From assembly GCA_024279425.1 (NCBI GenBank), contig JAJRRO010000059.1, positions 1 through 64,000 on the forward strand: a DNA stretch of 64,000 nucleotides, written 5' to 3'. Position 1 is the stretch's first letter; every line of letters starts with the position of its first letter. A program made the translations under genes and the position numbers. This document shows positions 35,831-44,553 of this stretch, one piece after another. The notes below the pieces were generated by a model that had not been told where the DNA came from, searched no databases, and worked only from the letters and a program-made list of their open reading frames with translations. The stretch comes from Bacteroidota bacterium. GTDB lineage: Bacteria; Bacteroidota; Bacteroidia; Flavobacteriales; Flavobacteriaceae.

Positions 35831-36544
35831 ATGCAAATATTGAAAAATCTATTTCAGGTAGGTGGTGATTTAAACGGAATAACCTTTGACCTTCCTGGTG
35901 CTCTCTGGAATGATGGAAACTCCTATATTCTAAAAACTCCCAAAGGGTTGATTATGTTTGATTGTGGATGTGGGGATACAATGAATCAAATTTTTAAGAA
36001 TATGGAATATTGGGGAATGGCCCCAAAAGACATTCTATATTGTTTGTTGACCCACCCTCATTTTGACCATGCCGGAGGGGCCCATATTTTAAAGGAACAG
36101 GGCGTTGAATTGATTGCGATTAAGGAAACCGCCAATGCTATTTTAGAAGGTGACGAACGTTGCTGCGGGTATCTTTATCACAAGAAATTTAAGCCTTGCA
36201 AGGTAGACCAGGTTGTTAAAGATGGTGAGATTCTCCAGTTACTGGACATAACGTTTAAAGTAATGCACTTTCCAGGACATTCTATGGGATGTACTGCCTT
36301 TGGTTTTGAACATGAGCAAAAACGCATAGTGGTTAGTGGTGATATCATTGGCACTATATTAGGAGGGGATTTCGGATGGGACGGATCTATTGACTTCAAT
36401 AAAAAAGTCTATATAGATTCGCTAAGACGATTTGCAAAAGTTGAAATGGATATGATGTTACCCGGTCATGGCCTCATCCATTTTCATAAACCTCAATATC
36501 GTATTGAGGAATCTCTCAATAGTGCCTTGATGCAATGGCGATAA
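35831..36544 (+). CDS. Metallo-beta-lactamase-fold hydrolase
   Basis: This 237-residue cytoplasmic protein has the metal site THPHFDHAGGAHIL (HxHxDH), HFPGHSMGCTAF, VVSGDIIG and LPGHGLIHFH. The family includes lactonases, glyoxalase II and phosphodiesterases. In this operon, beside kinases and an isomerase, a lactone or thioester hydrolase acting on a sugar-derived substrate is plausible. It starts 34 bp after the ROK gene and ends 35 bp before the isomerase gene. Confidence 0.88.
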   Translation: MQILKNLFQVGGDLNGITFDLPGALWNDGNSYILKTPKGLIMFDCGCGDTMNQIFKNMEYWGMAPKDILYCLLTHPHFDHAGGAHILKEQGVELIAIKETANAILEGDERCCGYLYHKKFKPCKVDQVVKDGEILQLLDITFKVMHFPGHSMGCTAFGFEHEQKRIVVSGDIIGTILGGDFGWDGSIDFNKKVYIDSLRRFAKVEMDMMLPGHGLIHFHKPQYRIEESLNSALMQWR

Positions 36545-36579
36545 AAAATATATTAAAAAATGATACTTAAGTTGTAGCT

Positions 36580-37215
36580 ATGGAAACAAACAAAATATTG
36601 GAAGAATTGCTAGACCGATATCCTCCCCTCGAAATCTGCAAGGATCAAATACAGAAAGGGGGAGAAATACTAATTGAATCCTATAAAAATGACGGTAAAT
36701 TATTGGTCTGTGGAAATGGGGGCAGCTCTTCGGATTCCGATCACATTGTTGGGGAGTTAATGAAGAGTTTTTCCAAAAAACGCCCCATATCCAGTAATCT
36801 TTCAGCAAATCTGACAGAAATATCCAGTGATAGAGGACAGTTGCTCTCAGCTAAACTGGAAAGTGGTTTGTCCGCCATTTCTCTGAGTGCACATAGCGGA
36901 TTGGTGTCGGCAATTTCAAACGATATCGGAGGTGATTTTGTTTTTGCACAGCAAGTAGCGGGTTACGGAAGAAAAAATGATGTTTTGTTAGGAATCAGTA
37001 CTTCGGGTAATTCCCAAAACGTTGTGGATGCCTGCATTACGGCCAAGGCAAAAGGGATGAAGGTAATCGGATTAATTGGGGAAAATGGAGGTGCAATGAA
37101 AGCATACTGTGACATAGCTATCTGTGTGCCTTCAACCTTGACCGCTCATATACAGGAATTCCATTTACCCATATATCATGTGCTGTGCATCATGGTAGAA
37201 GAAACCTTTTTTTAG
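36580..37215 (+). CDS. SIS-domain isomerase, GmhA-like
   Basis: This 211-residue protein is close to sedoheptulose-7-phosphate isomerase GmhA. The phosphate-binding loops VCGNGGSSSDSDHIVGELM and ISTSGNSQNVV are present, as are a Glu (in GELM) and the C-terminal helix with AHIQEFHLPIYH, supplying Glu and His catalytic candidates. GmhA turns a ketose-7-phosphate into the aldose-7-phosphate that a PfkB-type kinase then phosphorylates. Exactly such a kinase lies three genes upstream. No nucleotidyltransferase for ADP- or GDP-heptose is visible, so a catabolic or non-heptose use is equally possible. Confidence 0.87.
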   Translation: METNKILEELLDRYPPLEICKDQIQKGGEILIESYKNDGKLLVCGNGGSSSDSDHIVGELMKSFSKKRPISSNLSANLTEISSDRGQLLSAKLESGLSAISLSAHSGLVSAISNDIGGDFVFAQQVAGYGRKNDVLLGISTSGNSQNVVDACITAKAKGMKVIGLIGENGGAMKAYCDIAICVPSTLTAHIQEFHLPIYHVLCIMVEETFF

Positions 37216-37247
37216 CATAAATCGTCGGCATTTATAATAAAATCAAC

Positions 37248-38645
37248 ATGAATAGGTCCAATACTAAAACTTTGTCTTTTTTACTTGCCTTAGGGCTTTG
37301 TACCATCAACAGTTGTAAAGAAGATAACAAAACCAGCGATACTCCATTGACAGAAAAACAGATCACCTTTACTCCAAAAACACATTCCCTAGACAATAAC
37401 GACAACTTTTCCCCAGATGGAAAATACCTATGCTATGATACACGGGGCATGGTGTTCAATACGAATTTGGCAAATAGTAAGTCTATCGAAAAGGTGGAGA
37501 TAGCCACAGGCAAGGAAACCGTATTGTGGGAGCCCGAATCGGTATCCGGTGAAAATGGTGCACCCGGAGTAGCTGCGGTTTCATACCATCCAACAGAGAA
37601 CAAAGTCATATTCATTCACGGACCATTACTGGAAGAAGTGGACGAAAGAGGATATTATGACATTAGAAACCGCACAGGTGTCATCGTAAGTGCTGACGGA
37701 TCTGGTGTCGTTACAAAAGTAGATATGCGGGATGCTTCCGCTGATGGGCCAACAATTTTTGGCGCCCAAAGAGGAGGAACACATCGGCATGAATTTTCCC
37801 GTGATGGAAAACGGATTGGTTTCACCTACGATGATTTCCTTCAACAGGATTATGATCGAACCATCGGATATATGGAACCCCATGAAAATGCCCCCAAAGG
37901 CTATACCAATTATTTTACGGTATTGCTAAAGCCGGTTAAAAAGGGAAGCTCGAAACCCGGTGAGATTGAAAAGGCCTATGGTGATTCCTGGGTGGATCAT
38001 AAAGGAACCAAACGTGCTTTTATAGGCAAGGTTAGGGCCGCAAATGGTGTTGATTACGAAACCTCTCTTTTTGTTGCAGAGATTCCCGATACCACTGACA
38101 TAACAACAGCAGATTCAGGAGATAAGGATACCTATCCCCTACCCCCAAAAGGAATTAAAATTAGAAGACTTACACACAGCACATCGGATGAAGGTATAGT
38201 TCGAGGTTCGTATGACGGGAAAAGGATAGCCTATCTATCAAATGATAAAAACGGAATACAGCAGGTTTATGTTATTCCGACTGACGGTTCCGATACTCAT
38301 GAAAATATAGAAAAGCGACCCAAAAAAGTAACCAATTACAAATCGGATGCTTCCAACATAAGATGGCATGTTTCCGATGATTGGGTGTTTTCCATAAGCC
38401 ATGGTAAAGTATATGCCAGTACTATTGGGAACCTTACCGATTTTGGAAAAACATTCCTTTTGACACCTGAGGATTTAGAGAGAGGGAATTTGGTTGCAGC
38501 CCCAAAAGGTGATATGCTGGCGTATAAAGTAAACCTTATCGATAAAAATTCTGAACGAGTAATTGATGGAGCAGTTCAAAATGAAGTTGCACAAATATTT
38601 ATTCTAGAAATAAATGATGACTATTTGAAGGGGCTACTAAATTGA
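37248..38645 (+). CDS. DUF3748/TolB-like propeller lipoprotein (YidR-related)
   Basis: The protein has 465 residues with a lipoprotein signal ending at Cys23 (INSC). PD40-type strands (NFSPDGKYLCYDTRG, YHPTENKVIFIHGP, FSRDGKRIGFTYDD, GSYDGKRIAYLSND) indicate a six- to seven-bladed TolB-like propeller. The pattern (IFIHGPLLEE, RRG/NRTGVIVSADG, RGGTHRHEFS) matches the DUF3748 family that includes E. coli YidR, of unknown function. It may bind or process a pectin- or uronate-like ligand, as related oligogalacturonide lyases do. It is the only exported member of this operon. Confidence 0.75.
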   Translation: MNRSNTKTLSFLLALGLCTINSCKEDNKTSDTPLTEKQITFTPKTHSLDNNDNFSPDGKYLCYDTRGMVFNTNLANSKSIEKVEIATGKETVLWEPESVSGENGAPGVAAVSYHPTENKVIFIHGPLLEEVDERGYYDIRNRTGVIVSADGSGVVTKVDMRDASADGPTIFGAQRGGTHRHEFSRDGKRIGFTYDDFLQQDYDRTIGYMEPHENAPKGYTNYFTVLLKPVKKGSSKPGEIEKAYGDSWVDHKGTKRAFIGKVRAANGVDYETSLFVAEIPDTTDITTADSGDKDTYPLPPKGIKIRRLTHSTSDEGIVRGSYDGKRIAYLSNDKNGIQQVYVIPTDGSDTHENIEKRPKKVTNYKSDASNIRWHVSDDWVFSISHGKVYASTIGNLTDFGKTFLLTPEDLERGNLVAAPKGDMLAYKVNLIDKNSERVIDGAVQNEVAQIFILEINDDYLKGLLN

Positions 38646-38649
38646 GTTG

Positions 38650-39642
38650 ATGGGGGAAAAAGTACAATGGGGAGTATTGGGTGCTGCAACCATAGCTATG
38701 GAACAGGTTATCCCAGCATTGAAGAAAAGTAAACATTCAGAGCTTTTGGCCATTGCTTCAAGAAACATTGAAAAAGCTAGGGAAGCAGCAAAATCTTCAC
38801 AGATTCCAAAATATTATGGCAGCTATCAGGAATTACTTGATGATAAGGAAATTGAAGCTGTTTACATTCCCCTACCCAATCACCTTCATGTAAAATGGGC
38901 CATCAATGCCTTAAAAGCCAGAAAGCATGTACTGGTTGAAAAACCGATAGCCATGAGTAGCTCTGAAGCCAGAAAGTTAATGGACGAGGCCAATAAACAT
39001 CCAGACCTCAAAATAGCTGAGGCATTTATGTATAAATATCATCCCCAGTGGGTAAGGGTAAAAGAAATGATTACCAATGGAGCGATAGGGCAATTAAAAA
39101 CCATCCAATCTTCGTTTTCGTTCTTTGATGATGACCCCAAAAGCATCGTGAACAACAAGGAATTTGGTGGTGGTAGTCTTATGGACATCGGTTGTTATCC
39201 TATTTCCATCTCTCGATTTTTATTTGATACCGAACCTACATCGGTTTTGGCCACAATAGATTACCATCCTGAATTTGAGGTAGATATTTTAGCCACCGGA
39301 ATACTTGAATTTGAATCGGGAAATTCCTCATTCTTTAGTGGCATCCAATTGACGGAAAACCAACAAGTGCATATTTTTGGAACAGAAGGCAGCATTGAAT
39401 TTGAATTGCCTTTTAATCCGCCCAATGATAAATCCGCAAGAATTTGGTGGACCAAAGGTGGCCACAAAAAGGAAATATCGTTTGAAATATGCAATCAATA
39501 TACCTTACAGGCCGATTCTTTTTCATTGGCCATCTTGGAAAACAAAGAAGTGACTACTGATCTGGAAGATGCATGCAAGAATATGGTCATTATTGAAAAA
39601 TTAAAAGAAAGTGATAGAAGCGGTAAGCGAATTAGTCTATAG
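38650..39642 (+). CDS. Cytoplasmic Gfo/Idh/MocA oxidoreductase
   Basis: The protein has 330 residues and no signal. The NAD(P) loop WGVLGAATIA, the motif HVLVEKPIAM and GGGSLMDIGCYPISISRFLF are those of the dihydrodiol/D-xylose dehydrogenase-like branch. It should oxidise a sugar hydroxyl in the cytoplasm. The ATG at 38650 is used; a TTG one codon earlier overlaps the stop of the previous gene. It closes the larE-to-dehydrogenase series. The 168 bp that follow (39643-39810) are noncoding and hold GAGGCTGT and AGAGCCTGTTTAAA strings, similar to the MITE-like ends near 20.2 kb. Confidence 0.9.
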   Translation: MGEKVQWGVLGAATIAMEQVIPALKKSKHSELLAIASRNIEKAREAAKSSQIPKYYGSYQELLDDKEIEAVYIPLPNHLHVKWAINALKARKHVLVEKPIAMSSSEARKLMDEANKHPDLKIAEAFMYKYHPQWVRVKEMITNGAIGQLKTIQSSFSFFDDDPKSIVNNKEFGGGSLMDIGCYPISISRFLFDTEPTSVLATIDYHPEFEVDILATGILEFESGNSSFFSGIQLTENQQVHIFGTEGSIEFELPFNPPNDKSARIWWTKGGHKKEISFEICNQYTLQADSFSLAILENKEVTTDLEDACKNMVIIEKLKESDRSGKRISL

Positions 39643-39810
39643 GGTCATTCCATTAAGCATAGCAATGTCCTTATTTTTACTCTTTTACGCAGTAGAACAG
39701 GCATTGAAATCAGTCTTAATGCCAAGTTAAGATAGAGGCTGTGATGATACTTTTTTGATTGTGGATGTTATGCTTTTTTACGTAACACGTTTAGAGCCTG
39801 TTTAAATTTA

Positions 39811-41778
39811 TCAATCGTTTTTCCAATAGTAGAAATACCCGTCCTCTGCACCTAAAAGCAAATCAGGTTTTCCCTTTTTATCCCAGTTCACAAAGGTTGG
39901 ACTGGTTGAATGGCCCGCAATCTTTTTATCTGAAAAATTACCCTTAAAATTAAAATTAACTTTTTGGCCATCTTGACCTGTATTTTCCCATAGCGCGGCA
40001 TTTAGCCCATTTATTACAATATCGGTATCACCATCATTGTCCCAATCCCCAAACGCCAATTTTCTTCTTCCGCTACTTCCGTATTTAGCCTCACTCAACC
40101 TTAATTCTCCACCTAGGCTATCGATAATTTCATTTTTGCGACTATACGTTTTGTCCGAATAAAAAATACGCTTTCCAGGTCTCAATAAAAGTTCATTTTC
40201 ATCTTTATAGCGCTCAAAATAGGACAAGTACCCTTCAGAATCCAGCATAATCAAATCCGTAAGATTGTCTTTGTTCCAGTCTATGGCTGTCGGGGTTGTT
40301 CGCCATTGCGTAGCAAGCGTTTTGGGCTCTGGATCCCACCAAAACCAATCCGGTTTTGGGGTTGTGCCTGTCCATTCTACATACATAGGCTTTTCTTTAC
40401 TAAGTTTGGGGTTTCCCGGAGAACCTATATTTTCATACCAAACGACTTTACCCCAAATGGAATTTACAATAATGTCTTTTAATCCATCGTTGTTCCAATC
40501 TTCTACTGATAAGGTGGTATAGCCCCATTTGGCCTCACAGGGACCTTGAATAGAACCGTTCTCCCCGGCTTGTATTCGGATAACCTCACCTTCAGCTTCC
40601 AATAATTTGGGTGCTGCCCATTTGGGAGCTTCTCCCCCATCAAGATTCTCTATAAACCCTATATATCCAGCTGAATTTCCGCAAATCAAATCCTCATCGC
40701 CGTCATCATCCCAATCTATACTAAATGGAGTGACTAGAGCGCCAAATTTTACGTGCTCCGCTTTTTGCTGAAAATATTTTGGAGTTTCGAAAATGGGCAT
40801 CCGATCTTCCACCCTTCCAGTATTTTCCATAAAAGCTACTCTCCCGTCCTCATCACCAACGATCAGATCAATATCCCCATCGGTATCCCAATCCAAGGAG
40901 ACTGGCAGGATCATTTCCAATTCCATGGTGATAATACCAGTATTATTTTTTAGGTATTTCCCCTCGGCATATTTTGGCTTTTCCCTTGTTCCAATATTCT
41001 CAAACCAAGTAAATTTGTCAACAAACTCACCACAAATAATATCAAGATCGCCGTCATTATCAAAATCATCAAAATTGGGCGATGGAGCTCCATAAACATC
41101 AATGGGTGAATCACCGCCCATAATTTTATCCCTTAGCTCATACGTTCCGTTCACATTTTCAATCAGATATACAAAACCATGAAGAGGGCCATTGGTCCAA
41201 ACACCATCATCATTGAAGGCGTCGTCCCATCCATAATCTTCGCCGTCTTGGATGCCAACTACTATATCTAAATCTCCATCATTCTCATAATCAACATACT
41301 TCCATTGGTTAAATCTGATTTTATTATGAAGTTCACTAAAAGCATCTTCAGGAAACAATGGTTTGGGATTATGGGTAAAAGAAGTACCAAAATCAAGCAG
41401 TTCTTCCCCAGGCCGTAAAAATCTTGGTTGGCCCTTAACATAGGAAACTTGAATGTGCCTTATAGGGTCACTTATTTTTACCGGGGGCTCAAAAACAGGA
41501 AAGGCCCCTCCTTCTTTATTCTCGAAGAAAAATAGTCCGTTAAAAGGTACATCACTACAGGACACCAATAGATCCAAATCGCCATCATTATCATAATCCA
41601 TTGGCAAGGGTGAGGCCCAAAGTCCAACCCCTAGATCAACGACCAAACCTGGATTATTATAGGATAACCTTTCAAATTTAGGTGTTGGGGCCACGGCCGT
41701 ATCAGAGGGTTTTTCTTCCTGCTTACAGGACATAAATACCATCAGAAATACTATAAAAATTGATTTGTTCAAGTTCAT
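39811..41778 (-). CDS. FG-GAP/VCBS repeat lipoprotein
   Basis: The protein has 655 residues with a lipoprotein signal ending at Cys18 (VFMSC). Nine or so FG-GAP repeats with calcium-type loops are visible (DYDNDGDLDLL, DYENDGDLDIV, DFDNDGDLDII, DWDTDGDIDLI, DWDDDGDEDLI, DWNNDGLKDII, DWNKDNLTDLI, DWDNDGDTDIV), forming a large propeller. There is no catalytic domain. It is probably a surface lipoprotein that binds glycan. It is transcribed towards the dehydrogenase at 39642 and away from the propeller/barrel gene at 42157. Confidence 0.85.
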   Translation of the reverse strand: MNLNKSIFIVFLMVFMSCKQEEKPSDTAVAPTPKFERLSYNNPGLVVDLGVGLWASPLPMDYDNDGDLDLLVSCSDVPFNGLFFFENKEGGAFPVFEPPVKISDPIRHIQVSYVKGQPRFLRPGEELLDFGTSFTHNPKPLFPEDAFSELHNKIRFNQWKYVDYENDGDLDIVVGIQDGEDYGWDDAFNDDGVWTNGPLHGFVYLIENVNGTYELRDKIMGGDSPIDVYGAPSPNFDDFDNDGDLDIICGEFVDKFTWFENIGTREKPKYAEGKYLKNNTGIITMELEMILPVSLDWDTDGDIDLIVGDEDGRVAFMENTGRVEDRMPIFETPKYFQQKAEHVKFGALVTPFSIDWDDDGDEDLICGNSAGYIGFIENLDGGEAPKWAAPKLLEAEGEVIRIQAGENGSIQGPCEAKWGYTTLSVEDWNNDGLKDIIVNSIWGKVVWYENIGSPGNPKLSKEKPMYVEWTGTTPKPDWFWWDPEPKTLATQWRTTPTAIDWNKDNLTDLIMLDSEGYLSYFERYKDENELLLRPGKRIFYSDKTYSRKNEIIDSLGGELRLSEAKYGSSGRRKLAFGDWDNDGDTDIVINGLNAALWENTGQDGQKVNFNFKGNFSDKKIAGHSTSPTFVNWDKKGKPDLLLGAEDGYFYYWKND

Positions 41779-41796
41779 TGTGATAGAAAATCTAAA

Positions 41797-41822
41797 GTAA
41801 ATACTGGTTTACGGTAAATATA
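41797..41822. promoter_or_regulatory. Overlapping GTAAA/TTTAC repeats upstream of the FG-GAP gene
   Basis: GTAAA-TACTGG-TTTAC (41797-41812) is directly followed by another GTAAA, so TTTAC pairs with both neighbours. The cluster is 19-40 bp upstream of the FG-GAP lipoprotein start (41778), a position suited to a dimeric regulator. The rest of the 41779-42156 gap contains no gene. Confidence 0.35.
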
Positions 41823-42039
41823 CATATTGAAACGCCCGGACAATGCACCATTGTTGATGAGTTTACATAGAAAATTAACCCTCAAAAGATATTAAACATT
41901 TAAAAAAGGAAAGTGATTTTAAAAGTTCCCTTGGGTACTTTTCCCAACGTGAACCATAAGGCATAGTAGAATACTCTAAAGGACATCGCCATAATTGACT
42001 TGATACTGCAATTAACAACCCTTGACAAAAGTTTGGGAA

Positions 42040-42070
42040 ACCTATCAATCTACCAAAGTAGTAGATAGGT
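42040..42070 (+). promoter_or_regulatory. Hairpin upstream of the propeller/barrel gene
   Basis: Nested arms ACCTATC/GATAGGT and CTAC/GTAG enclose a CAAA loop, with short bulges. It lies about 87 bp before the ATG at 42157 and could be part of the 5' leader or an operator. No poly-T tract follows, so it is not a standard terminator. Confidence 0.4.
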
Positions 42071-42156
42071 CAATTTTCCATGTATTTTAATCAAAAATAA
42101 CGAAACTATTGGCACAAGATAGTTGTAGTTTTATTCGCTTAATAATTAATGAAAAC

Positions 42157-44361
42157 ATGAAAAAAACACTCTTTCTTCCCTCTTTGATTTTATCCATATC
42201 ATTAACCGCACAACAATATTCAGACACCCCTTTTACTCAGGATTATTCAGATACATTTGAATTGGATAGTTCGCTTGAAAATGTGGCTCTATCGCAGGTA
42301 AGAAGTGATAGAAACGGAGCTGTCAAAATAATATCTTCCGATGGTTTGTTGCAGGCATGGGATGAAGAATTGACCAAAGATGTTCGGTATAGACCCTTAG
42401 CTGATATGCAACTGATCGCCATGGAAAGCTATCAGGATCAATTCATCTATCTTACCGACAAGGCGGTTCTTAGCAATGCTTGGGGAGGAAAAATTTATAT
42501 AGAACATGGTATAAAAAATCCATTACAATTTGCAATCGGCAAAGAGTTTATGACCTTAATCGCCTCACAAAACGAATTGGTGCTGCTTAAGGATGGAAAA
42601 AAAATATGGAGCAAGACCGAAAGCGCCCTCAATCCTATTGCTGCCTTCTTTGACGAAAAAGGGGAACGTTTTCTAATCTTGACAAAAAATGCCGTCTTTG
42701 AGCTGAAGACCGGCTCTCCAAAATTATCCAAAGTATACAACGGGCAAGACCTAGTGGACATAACCGTATATAAAGGCAATATTGTTCTTGGTACATCCAA
42801 TGGAATATTAACCTTGTCTGGCGCCTCTTTTAGTCCCGGTACCATCGATCGAAAATTGCCTGGAACGGCTATCACATCCATTACATCCATTAATGATGAA
42901 ATCTGGTTCGGCTCTACCAAAGGAGCATTTAAATTACGTAAGGACGGGAAATATGATTATTACGCTTCAAAAAGGTGGCTGGTTGATGATGAGGTTGTGG
43001 ATATTGCAAAAGGACCCAATAAGAGTGTCCTTGTACTTACCAAAAAAGGATTGGGAAAAATCAACTTCGTGAAAATGACCTTGGCCGAAAAGGCCGAATA
43101 TTTCCAGAAAATTCAGGGCTTACGTCATGTTCGTTACGGACTTACGGTAAATACGGGTCTATCCACTCCTGGAGATGTTTCTACTGGCACCTATTCGGAT
43201 ACCGATAATGACGGACTTTGGACCTCTATGTACTTGGCCGGGGAGTTGTTCAGGTATGCCGTGACCAAATCGGAAGACGCCAAACTAAATGCCTATGAAG
43301 CCTTTGAGGGAATGGAACGTCTTACCAATATTACAGGAATTGACGGTTTCCCTTCCAGGTCCTACGAAAGGGATGGTTATGAGCAAGGGTTGGGTTCTAA
43401 CGGTTTCTCGGAGGAATGGCGAAAAAAGTTTATTGCTGAAAATGGTAGAATCTGGCGTTTGACGGAAGACAAAAGGTGGCGCTGGAAATCAAGTACCAGT
43501 AGTGATGAAACTTGTGGTCACTTTTTTGTATATGCCTTGTTTGCTGAGTTGGCCCCTGATAAGGAATGGAGAGATAGGGCCATTCATCAAATAAAGATTC
43601 AAATGGACCATATCATCGATAATGACTGGTATTTGGTGGACTGGAACGGTAAACCAACAGCCTGGGGCAAGTGGCACCCTGATTATGTAAATAGCTTTCC
43701 CATCAACGTTGGGGACCGTAGATTGAATTCGACTCTAATATTGTCGTTTTTACAAACCACCTATCATTTCACTGGGGATGAAAAATACAAGAAAGCAGCT
43801 AAAAAATTAATCAAGAGACATGGATATGATGAAAATGCCAATAGACCTGCATCTGTAATTGGATTTGAGGAAGGGGAATCTTTGAGTGATAGATGGAACC
43901 ATTCGGATGATGAAATGTACTTTTTGACGATTCCAGGCTTTGTAAATTATTCCTTTGATGCTGAACAAAAGGAGAAGCATTTTGGCGCAGTCAAAAGCCA
44001 TTGGGAAGTAGAACGATCCGAGAAAAATCCATTATGGAACTACCTTTTTGCACTTACAGGAGGAAAAAATATAGATAGTGAGGAATCGGCCTGGTGGCTC
44101 AGGGAATTTCCGATGGATCTCGTTGACTGGAAGATAGACAATAGCGAAAGAATGGATTTAACTAAAATTAAGCCCAATTTTAGAAGTCAAACCTATTCGG
44201 AAGTTTTACCACCGGATGAACGTGTATTAAGCTTACATAACGGCGCATACAGAAACGATGGCGGTAGCGGTGGCAAAAGGGAATATTCACCATATATCTA
44301 TCTAATGCCGTATTGGGCAGGAAGATATGTTGAGGCAATCAGTGCGCCAAAATCCGAATAA
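42157..44361 (+). CDS. Secreted propeller plus helical-barrel protein, paralogue 2
   Basis: The protein has about 734 residues with a signal peptide ending near LTAQQ. It has the same architecture as the 1901 gene: an N-terminal propeller of short repeats (FGSTKGAFKLRKDGKYDYYA, GTSNGILTL), then a helical domain with [43 protein letters not shown] and [11 protein letters not shown]. The tail ends LMPYWAGRYVEA, as in paralogue 1 ([10 protein letters not shown]). The conserved Asp and Glu in the barrel signatures are candidate acid/base residues. ATG 42157 is selected because the signal peptide starts there; 42109 adds 16 unrelated residues. The substrate is unknown. Confidence 0.85.
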   Translation: MKKTLFLPSLILSISLTAQQYSDTPFTQDYSDTFELDSSLENVALSQVRSDRNGAVKIISSDGLLQAWDEELTKDVRYRPLADMQLIAMESYQDQFIYLTDKAVLSNAWGGKIYIEHGIKNPLQFAIGKEFMTLIASQNELVLLKDGKKIWSKTESALNPIAAFFDEKGERFLILTKNAVFELKTGSPKLSKVYNGQDLVDITVYKGNIVLGTSNGILTLSGASFSPGTIDRKLPGTAITSITSINDEIWFGSTKGAFKLRKDGKYDYYASKRWLVDDEVVDIAKGPNKSVLVLTKKGLGKINFVKMTLAEKAEYFQKIQGLRHVRYGLTVNTGLSTPGDVSTGTYSDTDNDGLWTSMYLAGELFRYAVTKSEDAKLNAYEAFEGMERLTNITGIDGFPSRSYERDGYEQGLGSNGFSEEWRKKFIAENGRIWRLTEDKRWRWKSSTSSDETCGHFFVYALFAELAPDKEWRDRAIHQIKIQMDHIIDNDWYLVDWNGKPTAWGKWHPDYVNSFPINVGDRRLNSTLILSFLQTTYHFTGDEKYKKAAKKLIKRHGYDENANRPASVIGFEEGESLSDRWNHSDDEMYFLTIPGFVNYSFDAEQKEKHFGAVKSHWEVERSEKNPLWNYLFALTGGKNIDSEESAWWLREFPMDLVDWKIDNSERMDLTKIKPNFRSQTYSEVLPPDERVLSLHNGAYRNDGGSGGKREYSPYIYLMPYWAGRYVEAISAPKSE

Positions 44362-44365
44362 TTGG

Positions 44366-44553
44366 GCCTTTAAAATTGAGGCCGATACCTATTTTCATTC
44401 CTTTAACTATGTGAATACCCATGTGTTTTGCAATACCTTAAGTGCGAGGGATATCAAAGAAAATTGGTAGCTGGCCATGCCTTTATAGCCTTTGAAAATT
44501 TGGCTAACGCCAAGGGGTTTCAATTTTTTGCCACCGATAAGGACAATGCCTAA
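44366..44553 (+). pseudogene. C-terminal remnant of a PHP/CehA-type gene
   Basis: Two frames give family-like sequence: KIEADTYFHSFNYVNTHVF (44372-44428, ended by TAG at 44468) and GHAFIAFENLANAKGF (from about 44473), ending DNA-stop at 44553. Together they resemble the C-terminal part of exported PHP-domain (CehA/McbA-like) phosphoesterases. The frame change and stop show that it is decayed. Its end coincides with the end of the toxin gene on the other strand (44550). Confidence 0.45.

Noticed and set aside
44366-44553. Intact small gene
   Set aside because: Family-like sequence is split between two frames with an internal stop, which shows decay.
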